DNA from: Pelagophyceae sp. CCMP2097
Lineage: Eukaryota > Sar > Pelagophyceae
Assembly: GCA_026770575.1 (NCBI GenBank)
Contig: MU657279.1
Coordinates: 79,065 to 95,212, forward strand
DNA length: 16,148 nucleotides
Reading direction: 5' to 3'
Shown: positions 9,234-16,148 of the stretch, piece by piece
Layout of the letters: every line of letters starts with the position of its first letter
Position numbering within the stretch: the first letter of the stretch is position 1
The notes under the pieces: generated by a model
What the model was told of the DNA's origin: nothing
Seen by the model: the letters and a program-made list of their open reading frames with translations, nothing else
Database searches by the model: none
Program-made: the position numbers and the translations under genes

Positions 9234-9965
9234 ATGCCGGCTCGCGCGCTCGTGCTCTTGAACGCGGTCCTAACTGCGCCGCTGGTCTGCGGCCTCGGTC
9301 TACCGGACCGCGCGCTGGCGCTGCGAATGGCGCTCATGCCCAAACGCAAGGGCAAGCCCGCCCAGTTCGCCGCCGCGGTGAGTACCGGACACGTGGCTCC
9401 TGCCACCCGTGACGCACGGAATAGGTCATCGGCGGCCGCGTGCTCACGGACCCAACCAGCGAGGACCGGCGAGCCTGGATGGGCACGCGTGAGCGAAACT
9501 CTTCGAAAGCGCGCCTTTTGACGCATGCGCGCAGGGCCGGAGCCGCGCGACGACATCCTGCGGCGGCTAAAGACCGAGGAGCCCCACTTGTCCGGTGACA
9601 TCTTGGTCGTGAGGCTGCCAGTGGAGGCGACGGCGAGCCGCGAGGCGTCGTCGCACTGCGAGTCGCTGCTCATCGAGCACCTGCGCGCCGTCGAGAGCTT
9701 TGACGCGGCGAGCATCCTGCTCTACACTCTGATGTGCCCGTGCCCCGATTGCGCCACGACAATCGCATCGTTCGCGCGGCAAAGACCGCACCTCAAGGTC
9801 GAGGTGGCCTATGAGCTCTCGTACATCCCCGACGCGTATGCGCAGTTCAACCCAGGAAGAACGGATAGTTCTAGCCTCGAAAACATGAGACAAGCCGGCA
9901 TCGACTGCGTCCGCGTCGAGGCGCCCGGCGAGGCCCGCAGCGGCGAGATCGCCGACGCGTCATGA
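9234..9965 (+). CDS. AID/APOBEC-like zinc-dependent nucleic-acid deaminase candidate, three exons
   Basis: Exons 9234-9377, 9425-9488 and 9535-9965 are joined by 47- and 46-nt introns with good donors (GTGAGT, GTGAGC), giving about 212 residues. The spliced peptide runs GKPAQFAAAVIGGRVLTDPT, a helix plus strand typical of the start of the deaminase fold. It continues through GDILVVRLPVEA, SHCESLLIEHLRAV (HxE: zinc His and catalytic Glu) and ILLYTLMCPCPDCATTIASF (PCxxC: two zinc Cys), 25 residues after the Glu. HLKVEVAYELSY, SSLENMRQAGI and DCVRVEAP would be strand 4, helix 4 and strand 5, the helix-4 layout of AID/APOBEC and TadA relatives. The aromatic/charged segment after strand 4 (YIPDAYAQFNPGRTD) resembles the AID/APOBEC position. 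Substrate (DNA, mRNA, tRNA or nucleotide) is unknown. The N-terminus (ARALVLLNAVLTAPLVCGLG) is hydrophobic and could be a targeting peptide. The start ATG 9234 is the first in frame after an ATG-less open stretch. Confidence 0.75.
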
Positions 9966-10239
9966 GACCTCGCAAAGCGCCCGACGGCCTCGACGAGGCG
10001 CCGCCCAGCCACTGGCAGGGCGGGATTTTTCGATGTGTGACAGTATATATACAACCAGACTTGGTACCAGAGTGCGGCCTTCGTTGGGTCTGGCCGGGGC
10101 GCGCGCCGGTGGAACACCGTGGAACACTGGAAGATGCGCATTCTTCATCGGGCTGCTGCGCCCTTGCCCGGGCTCGTCGCGGCGCCACGCCTCGCCGAGC
10201 GGCCACGCGGCATCATCGGGAGGCGGCGCGTCGACCGAA
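9966..10239. other. Convergent spacer
   Basis: This 274-bp spacer lies between the ends of the deaminase-like and MYND-RING-Sel1 genes. A short TATATATA run (about 10043-10052) and a small direct repeat GTGGAACAC (near 10109 and 10120) are visible. No coding signature is convincing; long frames on both strands here are extensions of neighbouring reading frames. Confidence 0.4.
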
Positions 10240-11461
10240 TCAGCGAGCGCGCGACGCCGCGAGTTTCGCCTCGATGTGCGCGACCGCCGCGGGAGCCTCG
10301 GCGACTCCCAGCGCCGCGGCGCGCTTGTACAAGCAGCGCCTCCTCGAGGTCCAGCGGCATGCCGAGGCCGTTTGCAGAACACAAGCCGAGGTAGTACATA
10401 GCGTTCGCGTCGTCCTGCGCCGCGGCGAGGTGCCACCACCGCACGGCTTCGGCGTGCGAATGCGCGACGCCTTGGCCGTGGCACAAACGGCCAAGATTGT
10501 ATTGAGCGTTAGGAAAGCCTTGCTCGGCCGCGCGCCGGTACCAATGCGCGGCGGTCTTTAGGTCGAGCTTGACACCGTCGCCTTTATAATAACAGTGTCC
10601 CAGTTGCGCCTGTCCTTGCGCCTGTCCTTGTGCCGCAGCGCGCTCGTACAGCTGAAACATCCGCTTCAGGCTCTTCTTAAGACCCATGCCACCTTCACTA
10701 TATGCGTCTCCGAGCATGCGCTGCGCATCGGCGTTCCCCTTGTCCACATGCTTCTGCATCCGGCTCACCCACTCGGCATCCGACTTGTAGGCTGGTGCTC
10801 GGCAGAGCGGGCAGCGCGTGTCGTACTCTCGGCACTTTCTGGAGCATTCGGTGCAAATACTCTTGCAGCAGCAAGAGTAGAACGTTTGTGTTCCGTCTCC
10901 GACTGGAAGCCTGTCAATGCAAATGGCACACGTGCCGCGCCAGTCCGGCCTATCGTCGTTTACCGCGTTGGCCTTGGCCAGCGCCGTCGTCCGAACAGCC
11001 GGCTCCTCGTTGTTCAGGTCCAGCTTCTCCGGAAAGATGCGCCATAGCAGCGCGGCCCACGAAGCGCAAATGCGCAAAAAGATAGCAAACGTCCAGGCGA
11101 CCCGCGAGTCGAGGACGCGGTCCGGGGCGTCGACGACGCTCCCCTCTGGTGCCTCTGCCTTTGTGTTCCTGACCGGCACGACGTCCTCGACGATGGCGGG
11201 CGCCTCCTTGATCTTCAGCTTCGCCGGCATCAGCTCGTCAAGTAGCCGGTACTGGAATTCGGAGGCCATCTGCTTGCACTGCGCCTTGTGCCCGCGCTCG
11301 TTCCAGTACAGGGCCCCGCAGGGGCCGAGAGCCTACCACTATCTAAGCTGGCACGCCTTGGAGCAGTAGTGGCGGGATTTGCACTTGGTGCAGTGTTTGA
11401 CGCCCGGCGCGTCGCAGACGCAGCACGGCGCGCGCGTGGCGGCGGCCGGCGCAGCGTCCAT
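10240..11461 (-). CDS. MYND-RING-Sel1-repeat protein, probably disrupted
   Basis: The start at 11461 (MDAAPAAATRAPCC) leads into a MYND zinc finger: CCVCDAPGVKHCTKCKSRHYC, then SKACQ, and, after an interruption, WNERGHKAQCKQ. A linker with a possible membrane helix (VAWTFAIFLRICASWAALLW) follows. Next is a C3HC4-like RING finger (CAICIDRL, CCCKSICTECSRKC, RCPLCRAP) and about four Sel1 repeats (DAQRMLGDAYSEG, GQAQLGHCYYKGDGV, NAQYNLGRLCHGQG, NAMYYLGLCSANGLG). RING fingers usually act in ubiquitin transfer and Sel1 repeats in protein binding. Two lesions are visible. Two in-frame TAG codons (11341-11339 and 11335-11333) sit in a 33-nt insertion inside MYND. A shift at about 10326-10336 moves the last repeat (LYKRAAALGVAEAPAAV) into the frame that ends at 10240; without that shift the open frame continues as nonsense to 10145. 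It is either a young pseudogene, a gene with unusual splicing, or a sequence with errors. Confidence 0.7.
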
Positions 11462-11705
11462 CGTGGTTCGAACGGAGGCGACCCTGCAGTTTTATGTTTG
11501 CACGGTGCGCGACTCAGGGTCGCGTGATTTGATTGTGGCGCAAGAGAGAAGGCCTCACGCGGTTGTTCTTCGCCGTCGTCTTTCCCGCGGGCGCCGGTGG
11601 CTCAAGCTGCTTGCCGGCGCAGCTGTGGCGACTTCGCCAAATTTCGGCGAGGTACCTGTCGATCGAGTCTCGTGATAAAGGCCCCTGGCCGAGCGCGGAG
11701 TGCTC
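11462..11705. promoter_or_regulatory. Divergent promoter region of MYND-RING-Sel1 and FAD oxidoreductase genes
   Basis: This 244-bp spacer between divergent starts holds the putative promoters of both genes. I see no TATA box or clear repeat; the call rests on orientation only. Confidence 0.35.
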
Positions 11706-13147
11706 ATGGTCGTCGCGGCGGCGCGGAGCGTGGCCGTCATCGGCGGCGGCCTCTGCGGCCTCTCGACGTCGCTGCACCTGCTGCGTCTTGGCGCATCCGT
11801 GCGGATTTACGACGATCGGTGCTTGCACGGCGTCGCCGAGGCGTCGGGCGAAGCGTCGCAGGGCTATTATGCCACGGCCTCGGCCGCCGCCGGCGGCATC
11901 CTGCACCCGATGACGCCCAAGCTCAAGCTCGCCTGGGAGGGCGCCGCCGCGCTCGCCGGTGCAGAAAAGCTCGTTTCGGCGGCGTCCGCGCGCGCGGGCC
12001 GCGCCGTGTCGCGGCCGCACGGCCTCGTCCGGCCCTGCCTCGACGAAGCAGAGGCGGCGACGGCGAGGGAGCGAATCGAAAAGGCGCCGGACTGGCTCGA
12101 GTGGGTCGAACAGCGCGACCTCGACGAACTGCTCGGAAGCGGCGCGCCCGCAAACTTTGGTGGCGTGCGCTATCTGCGGGCGCAGTGCGTCGAGATGCAG
12201 CACTACCTGCCCGCGCTCTGGGGCCTCTGCGAGGACGCCGGGGCGACGTGGGAGCAGAAGGACGTTGCCGACCCCCGCGACCTGTGAGTCCCCAACCCGC
12301 GCGGAGCGTGCTCGTGTCCTCGAGGCGCACGTCCGACGAAGCCGTGTAGGCTATCGGCGCACGACGCGGTCGTCTGCTGCGGCGGCGCCGAGGGCTCGCG
12401 GCGCTACGCTGCGCTGTTTGATGAAAATGAACGTTCGCAGATCACGCTGACTCGCGGCCAGTCCGTCCTCTTCAAGCAGTCGAACCAAACCGTCGCCTTG
12501 TTACACGGCGAGTACTTCGTGCCCGACCACGGCGACTCTCCCGGCATCCTCGGCGCGACGCACGAGCACGTCACAACCGTCGAAGATACGCCGCCCGAAA
12601 AAGCCGAAGCGCTGCTCGAGGGCGCGCTCGGCGGCCCGCGGCGGCAGCTCGTGAGCCCTAGCTGTCTTTGCGTCGGCGGCACCTCGCTCTTAGGTGGTCG
12701 GCGATTCCGCTGTCGCAGTGGCGTCGACGGCGGGCGTCCGGCTCAACGGCCCGAGGACGCACTTCGGTCCGCAAACCCGCGCCCTGGAGACCCGTCGCAG
12801 CAACGACGGCGGAAACGCAGTCGTGAGCGGCATCGCAGAGGCGTGCAAAAGTCCCCGCAATCGTGCTCGTCGGCAAGGGTGCTTCCGGAGCTCGGTTGGT
12901 CACGCCGCCCGCTCTAGGTCGCCTGCCCTTCGTGTCCAACCCTCACCCAAACGTCTGGGTCGCGACGGGCCTCGGGGCGCGCGGCCTGCTGCGGCACGCG
13001 CAGCTCGGCGAGTCCGTCGCCACTGCCGCGCTCCACGCCGACGCGCTGGAAGGCCTCCTCGCGGTCCCCGCGCCACTCCGCCTCCAGCACCCGAGCGAGG
13101 TCGTGGAGAAGGCCCCGAAGAAGAAAAGGCAAGAAAGACGAGAGTAA
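11706..13147 (+). CDS. FAD-dependent oxidoreductase, DAO family (four exons)
   Basis: Exons 11706-12283, 12350-12650, 12694-12766 and 12918-13147 (introns 66, 43 and 151 nt; donors GTGAGT, GTGAGC, GTCCGC) keep frame and give about 393 residues. The N-terminal dinucleotide-binding motif is VAVIGGGLCGLSTSLHLL, ending in an acidic residue (VRIYDDR) as expected for FAD. ATASAAAGGILHPMTPK is the segment that contacts the flavin in the DAO/MnmC-type family. CVEMQHYLPALW, SAHDAVVCCGG and ITLTRGQSVLF fit the DAO core. AGVRLNGPRTHFG joins RLPFVSNPHPNVWVATGLGARG, the conserved C-terminal FAD loop. The best comparison is with MnmC C-domain-like and plant DAO-type oxidases acting on amines or amino acids; the substrate is not known. 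The C-terminus has a basic tail (KAPKKKRQERRE) that could be a nuclear signal. Intron 3 is unusually long for the window and may hide a small exon. Confidence 0.82.
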
Positions 13148-13260
13148 GGGCTTTGTTAGCACGCTGTTGTTGCGTCCCTGGCGCACCCGCGGAAAGATCC
13201 CACAAAGGACGAGGCCTGGAGAGGGTAAAATTGGCGGGCGCGCCTCGAGTCGGAGCGGGC

Positions 13261-15213
13261 TCAGCAGCCGGTGGCGCAGCTCGCGGGGCACGCTTGTTCG
13301 GCGCCGGCGCTGCGGAGCAAGTCGCAGCGCGCGGCGGGGTCGTCGGCGATCCATTCGCAGCTCAAAACAAGCTCCGTATCCGTGCAGTCGAGCGGCAACG
13401 GCGTCGGCAACGGCGACGGCGCGGCCGACGGCTCTGTCGACGGCGCTGCCGACGGCGCGGCCGACGGCGCGGCCGACGGCGCAGGCGAGGCCGTCGGCGC
13501 GGCCGTCGGCGCGGCCGACGGCGCGGCTGAAGGCGTCGCCGTCGGGCTGCTCGTCGGTTCCGCGCCCGTCGCCGGCGTACACTCGTCCACGGCCGGGACG
13601 AGCGTCAGCGCCGGCGCGTCGTGCTCCGCCTCTCGGCTCTCAAACGCAAGCATCTGGTTCGCGCCCGCGTCGTCGAGCAGCGCGAGCGAGATGAAGCCGT
13701 TTCCCGCAGCGAGCGCGGCCGAGACGTGCGCCGAAACGTCGAAGGAGACGGGGCCCTCGTCTTCGACAGCGACCGTGCCGAGCAGCGCGCCGACGTTCGG
13801 GGCGGTGGCCCACGTGATCGCGTCCTCTTGCCAATCGTCGGCGACGGAGTAGAGCTTGAGCGAGACAGGATCCGAGTTTTGGTGCTCCGTGACTTCAAGG
13901 TTAAGCGTGGCGCTCTCAACGCTCGTGGCGTGAAAACTGGTCAAGTCGAAGCGCAGAAACGCCCTACGCTTGTACTTGTCGTTGGAAGCGTCCTTGACGT
14001 CGAGGTCGCCCTCGGAACCGTAATTGACGTGTTCGTAATAGCCGCCGCGGACGAACGCGTCGGCAACTGCAGGATGCGTGTGCGAAACGTCGCAGCGCGG
14101 CGGCGTCAAGTTGGCCACCTCGAAGAGCACCACGAAGACGGCGCTGTGCTGCGTGCCCGTGCCCGGCTCGTACCTGGCGACGGTACGATCGGGGCCACGA
14201 CCGGCACCCTGTTTTTTACCACTCTCTAATGACGGGTCTTCCAGATTCCCCGGCGCTCGAGCGCGCTGCGTCGTGCGCATGAAGAGCGAGTGCCAGCCGT
14301 CGTCGAGCTTGGCCGTGTCGATCATGACGCGGCCGCGGAACTCACCGCCACCGGAAACGTCGACGACCTCGGTGCCGACGTTTCCGGCGTGGATCTTCGC
14401 GTCCAGTGCAACGCGGTAAGATGTAACCGAAATGCCGCCCGAGCCCGCCTTGAGCTCGACCCACGGCGCCCACCAGCCGGAGACGGCGTCGATGGGCGGG
14501 TCCGCGAGGCCCGAAACAGCCTAAAAGTTCATCTCCTTGCAAGAGCCACAAGCGCGGACACTCACGTAGTTTGCGTCTTCGTACCAGCCGCGGCCCTCGA
14601 GGACTTGGGGTTCCTCGTAGACGTCGTTTCGGGGCTTGCCGTTGCTCAAGTACGCGTGCAGACCAGTGCTCGTGCGCATGCCGTCGCCGTTTAGCTGGTC
14701 CACCTTCCCGCGGACGCGGAACTGCTGCCAGCCGTCGTGCGGGAAGAGCGCCGTGTCGACGAAGAGGGTGTCGGTCCACTTGCACGTACCCGGTGCGAGG
14801 AGCGCGCCGCCCGTTGCCAAGCACGTCTCCACGGTGCGCGAAAACGATGCGCACGCGACGACGCTGCCCTCGCCGCCGCAGTCGACGCCCGCGGGCACCC
14901 AGCCGTCCTTCCAGATCTGCACCACGACCTTGTAGAAGATGCCCGGGTTCTCGTGGAGGATGGAGTGGATAGTGAGCGCCAACACACCCGTGAGCGTCGC
15001 CGCATGCGGGAAGCAGAGCTCCGTGTGTAAATGCCCGTTGTTCTCGCCCTCGGTCGAGGAAGTCGGCAGCCACCAGTCCTGCGAGCTCACGTAGACAGAG
15101 CCGGCGGCGCACCCCTTTGGGTGCGCCGCCTCGCCAACGCGCAAGAGCGACGCCGCAGCCACGGCGAGCAACGCGCGCCGCGACGGACCGCGAGCCACGG
15201 CGAGGCCTCGCAT
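13261..15213 (-). CDS. Secreted modular protein: N-terminal lectin-like region, DNRLRE module, PSAAP stalk, ShK-like C-terminus (two exons)
   Basis: Exons 15213-14566 and 14520-13261 with a 45-nt phase-0 intron (GTGAGT...TTTTAG) give about 635 residues; without splicing a TAG at 14523 would split it. A signal peptide (RRALLAVAAASLLRVGEA) precedes a Cys-containing domain I do not recognise (GSVYVSSQDWWLPTSS, HTELCFPHAATLTGV, DGWQQFRVRGKVDQL). A related stretch after the intron (SVTSYRVALDAKIHAGNVG, IDTAKLDDGWHSLFMR) may be a second copy. Then comes a DNRLRE/CBM96-type module (AFVRGGYYEHVNYGSEGDLDV, RRAFLRFDLTSF, DDWQEDAITWATAPNVG, SFDVSAHV), which binds polysaccharide in other proteins. A Pro/Ser/Ala stalk and a six-Cys ShK-like end (LDCTDTELVLSCEWI to CPASCATGC) complete it. 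It probably acts in the cell wall or outside the cell. An extra intron in the weak part (about 14195-14275) is possible. An upstream ATG at 15246 is the alternative start. Confidence 0.78.
13390..13563. repeat. GC-rich minisatellite encoding the PSAAP stalk
   Basis: On the plus strand GACGGCGCGGCC-like 12-mers repeat imperfectly. On the coding (minus) strand they give tandem PSAAPSAAPTAAPT units (four-residue period), a common linker in stramenopile cell-surface proteins. Length polymorphism is likely here, and so is assembly error. Confidence 0.8.
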
Positions 15214-15523
15214 TGCAGATGGCGGTGGAGCGCCGCACGTTTGCATCGCTTGCTGAAGATCCACACTGTGATTGCTTGGATTGCTTGGGGTTCCCAGCCT
15301 GAGTATTCTCGTGCCCAGAGGGCCAGGAATGCCGGGCCGACCTTTGTTCCCACCGGCAGTTGCCGTTGATGCTCACTTGCAGCATGGCCGCCGGGCAATG
15401 CCGGAACCGGCGCTGCCGCGCCGCGATCCCGCGAAAGGGCCGGGCACGCGCCCCTCGAAAGTGCCGCGAATGCAGTCTAACGGAAGAGTCCAGCGGGCGG
15501 AGTCCTCAGGCTCGCGAGCGCGT

Positions 15524-15567
15524 CTCTCGATCCACGCTCGTCGCGCTCTCGACCCACGCTCGTCGCG
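15524..15567. repeat. 22-bp tandem duplication
   Basis: Two adjacent 22-bp units starting CTCTCGA and ending GCTCGTCGCG (15524-15545 and 15546-15567) differ at one base. They are non-coding as far as I can see. Confidence 0.85.
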
Positions 15568-15810
15568 CGTCGCGCCCGCTTAAGCCCGCGTCCGCACCGA
15601 TACCCTTTGTGGGAAATCGGAAACAAATCGATCGATAAGTTTCCGAGAAATTTCCGAGGGTCAGCTTTACTAGGATTTCTAATCGTCGGGCCAAACAAAT
15701 CCTTGCATTTTACGCAAATTCAATAGCAAATTCAATGGCAGTTTACTCGCTCATGCCCGAGTTGGATTCCGGGATAACGAGTGACCTGGTGCGCGCTCCA
15801 TAGGAGCTAA

Positions 15811-15881
15811 TTATACCACACCCGCCAGACGGGAGCCTCGGAGGAGCGGCCCAAGGCGCTGGTGAAGCGGGTGTGGTATAA
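15811..15881. repeat. 15-bp perfect inverted repeat around a 41-bp centre
   Basis: TTATACCACACCCGC at 15811-15825 is the exact reverse complement of GCGGGTGTGGTATAA at 15867-15881. The right arm ends inside a TATA box. It could be a pair of operator sites, a cruciform, or the ends of a tiny 71-bp mobile remnant; there is no convincing target-site duplication. Confidence 0.85.
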
Positions 15882-15884
15882 AAG
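15877..15884 (+). promoter_or_regulatory. TATA box
   Basis: TATAAAAG at 15877-15884 is a textbook TATA box. It lies 64 bp upstream of the ATG at 15948, leaving room for transcription to start about 30 bp downstream of the box. It is the clearest core-promoter motif in the window. A transcript to the right is inferred. Confidence 0.5.
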
Positions 15885-15947
15885 CGGACCACAGCGCGCG
15901 CTGCGTCCTCCCGACCATCGTCCAATAACTTGAATCAGACACCAACA

Positions 15948-16067
15948 ATGGGTTATGGGCTGTGTTTAGGTCCGAAAATTAGTACAATGTATTACAAGAG
16001 CGCGCCGGAGGCACACGGAGGACCCGAAGGATACAGCCAAATCCCATTGCAATGCCCACGTAAATAA
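15948..16067 (+). CDS. Small ORF of 39 codons or first exon of a gene leaving the window
   Basis: An ATG preceded by ACCAACA opens a short frame beginning MGYGLCLGPKIST and ending LQCPRK before a TAA at 16065. It follows the TATA box at a sensible distance. I recognise no family. Near its end GTAAAT (16060-16065) is a fair splice donor, and the AT-rich tail ends in a pyrimidine-rich stretch followed by GAG, so it may instead be exon 1 of a longer gene. Codon use is less GC-rich than in the neighbours. Confidence 0.3.
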   Translation: MGYGLCLGPKISTMYYKSAPEAHGGPEGYSQIPLQCPRK

Positions 16068-16148
16068 TTGAAATTATTTAACTAATCGCTGAACTTTCAA
16101 ATCCTCCTTATCTTTATTTTTATTATTTTATTTCTTATTGAGCTATTT
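16061..16148. other. AT-rich tail with inverted repeat
   Basis: The last 88 bp are strongly AT-rich. TAAATAATT (16061-16069) pairs with AATTATTTA (16072-16080) across GA, forming a 9-bp hairpin that overlaps the small ORF's stop codon. It may be a 3' untranslated region, an intron, or the start of a different sequence compartment; it is cut off by the window edge. Confidence 0.5.

Larger units (their letters stand above)
15214..15947. other. Region without a convincing gene; promoter of the DNRLRE gene
   Basis: About 730 bp. The left third is GC-rich and should contain the promoter of the minus-strand DNRLRE gene; several overlapping open frames on both strands have no domain or signal. The middle (about 15600-15740) turns AT-richer. 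It contains CGGAAAC (15618-15624) facing GTTTCCG (15639-15645) around an ATCGATCGAT core, TTTCCGAG twice (15640 and 15650), and GCAAATTCAAT twice near 15713-15735. The right part holds the inverted repeat and TATA box described separately. Confidence 0.45.

Noticed and set aside
9143..9715. Minus-strand ORF whose end reads VVALVGPPGSSGPGTT, resembling a Walker A P-loop.
   Set aside because: It lacks the Lys of GxxxxGK[ST]. It is antisense to the deaminase-like exons and runs into a stop directly after the motif. No further NTPase motif follows, so it looks like a GC-rich coincidence.
10595..11369. Several plus-strand ORFs opposite the MYND-RING-Sel1 gene.
   Set aside because: The minus strand carries clear zinc-finger and Sel1 motifs; the plus frames have none.
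13390..13563. Possible CRISPR-like or other regular array because of evenly spaced GC-rich units.
   Set aside because: The units are contiguous codon repeats encoding the PSAAP linker in frame with the DNRLRE gene; there are no unique spacers.
15741..15790. Sequence resembling a tRNA B-box region (GTTGGATTCC).
   Set aside because: The match to GGTTCGANTCC is poor and no acceptor stem or anticodon arm can be folded around it.

Overview
The window reads as nuclear DNA of a GC-rich unicellular alga, most likely a stramenopile and probably a pelagophyte close to Aureococcus. This is inferred from gene content and style. The genes are interrupted by very short GT-AG introns (about 41-160 nt), they are packed 80-300 bp apart on both strands, and there are no ribosome-binding sites or operons. 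The protein types also fit: a MYND-RING-Sel1 protein, a secreted protein with a Pro/Ser/Ala 'PSAAPT' stalk, and secretory-pathway sulfotransferases. No organism name could be confirmed without a search.

Layout from left to right. 209-2277 (-) is a five-exon TTLL12-like gene (N-terminal domain, SET-like region and tubulin-tyrosine-ligase fold). A 265-bp divergent spacer separates it from two tandem sulfotransferase paralogues, 2543-3864 (+, three exons) and 4155-5662 (+, eight exons). The pair shares one intron position but is otherwise interrupted at entirely different places. A 34-bp AT-rich direct repeat lies behind the second copy. 5908-7968 (+) is a large Ala/Pro-rich coiled-coil protein with three WH2-like 'PAFLxAIQ' motifs. 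It converges through an 83-bp spacer carrying two hairpins on 8052-9067 (-), a METTL21/22-type (Methyltransf_16) protein methyltransferase.

That methyltransferase shares a short divergent promoter region with 9234-9965 (+), a three-exon gene whose spliced product has the zinc-deaminase signature HxE...PCxxC arranged as in AID/APOBEC-type enzymes. I consider this the most interesting gene here. 10240-11461 (-) is a MYND-RING-Sel1 gene that carries two in-frame stops inside the MYND finger and a frameshift in the last Sel1 repeat. 11706-13147 (+) is a four-exon DAO-family FAD oxidoreductase. 13261-15213 (-) is a secreted, modular DNRLRE-type protein with a PSAAP stalk and a C-terminal Cys-rich ShK-like module; the apparent in-frame stop at its middle is removed by a 45-nt intron. 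The last 900 bp hold no convincing long gene but contain a 15-bp perfect inverted repeat overlapping a TATA box, a 39-codon ORF downstream of it, and an AT-rich tail.

The genes do not form one pathway. The two sulfotransferases and the DNRLRE protein would act in the secretory pathway or extracellular matrix. The TTLL12-like, methyltransferase, FAD and RING/MYND proteins look intracellular. Exon joins were chosen by reading-frame continuity, splice-site quality and, for the sulfotransferases, alignment of the two paralogues to each other. All of them need transcript confirmation.
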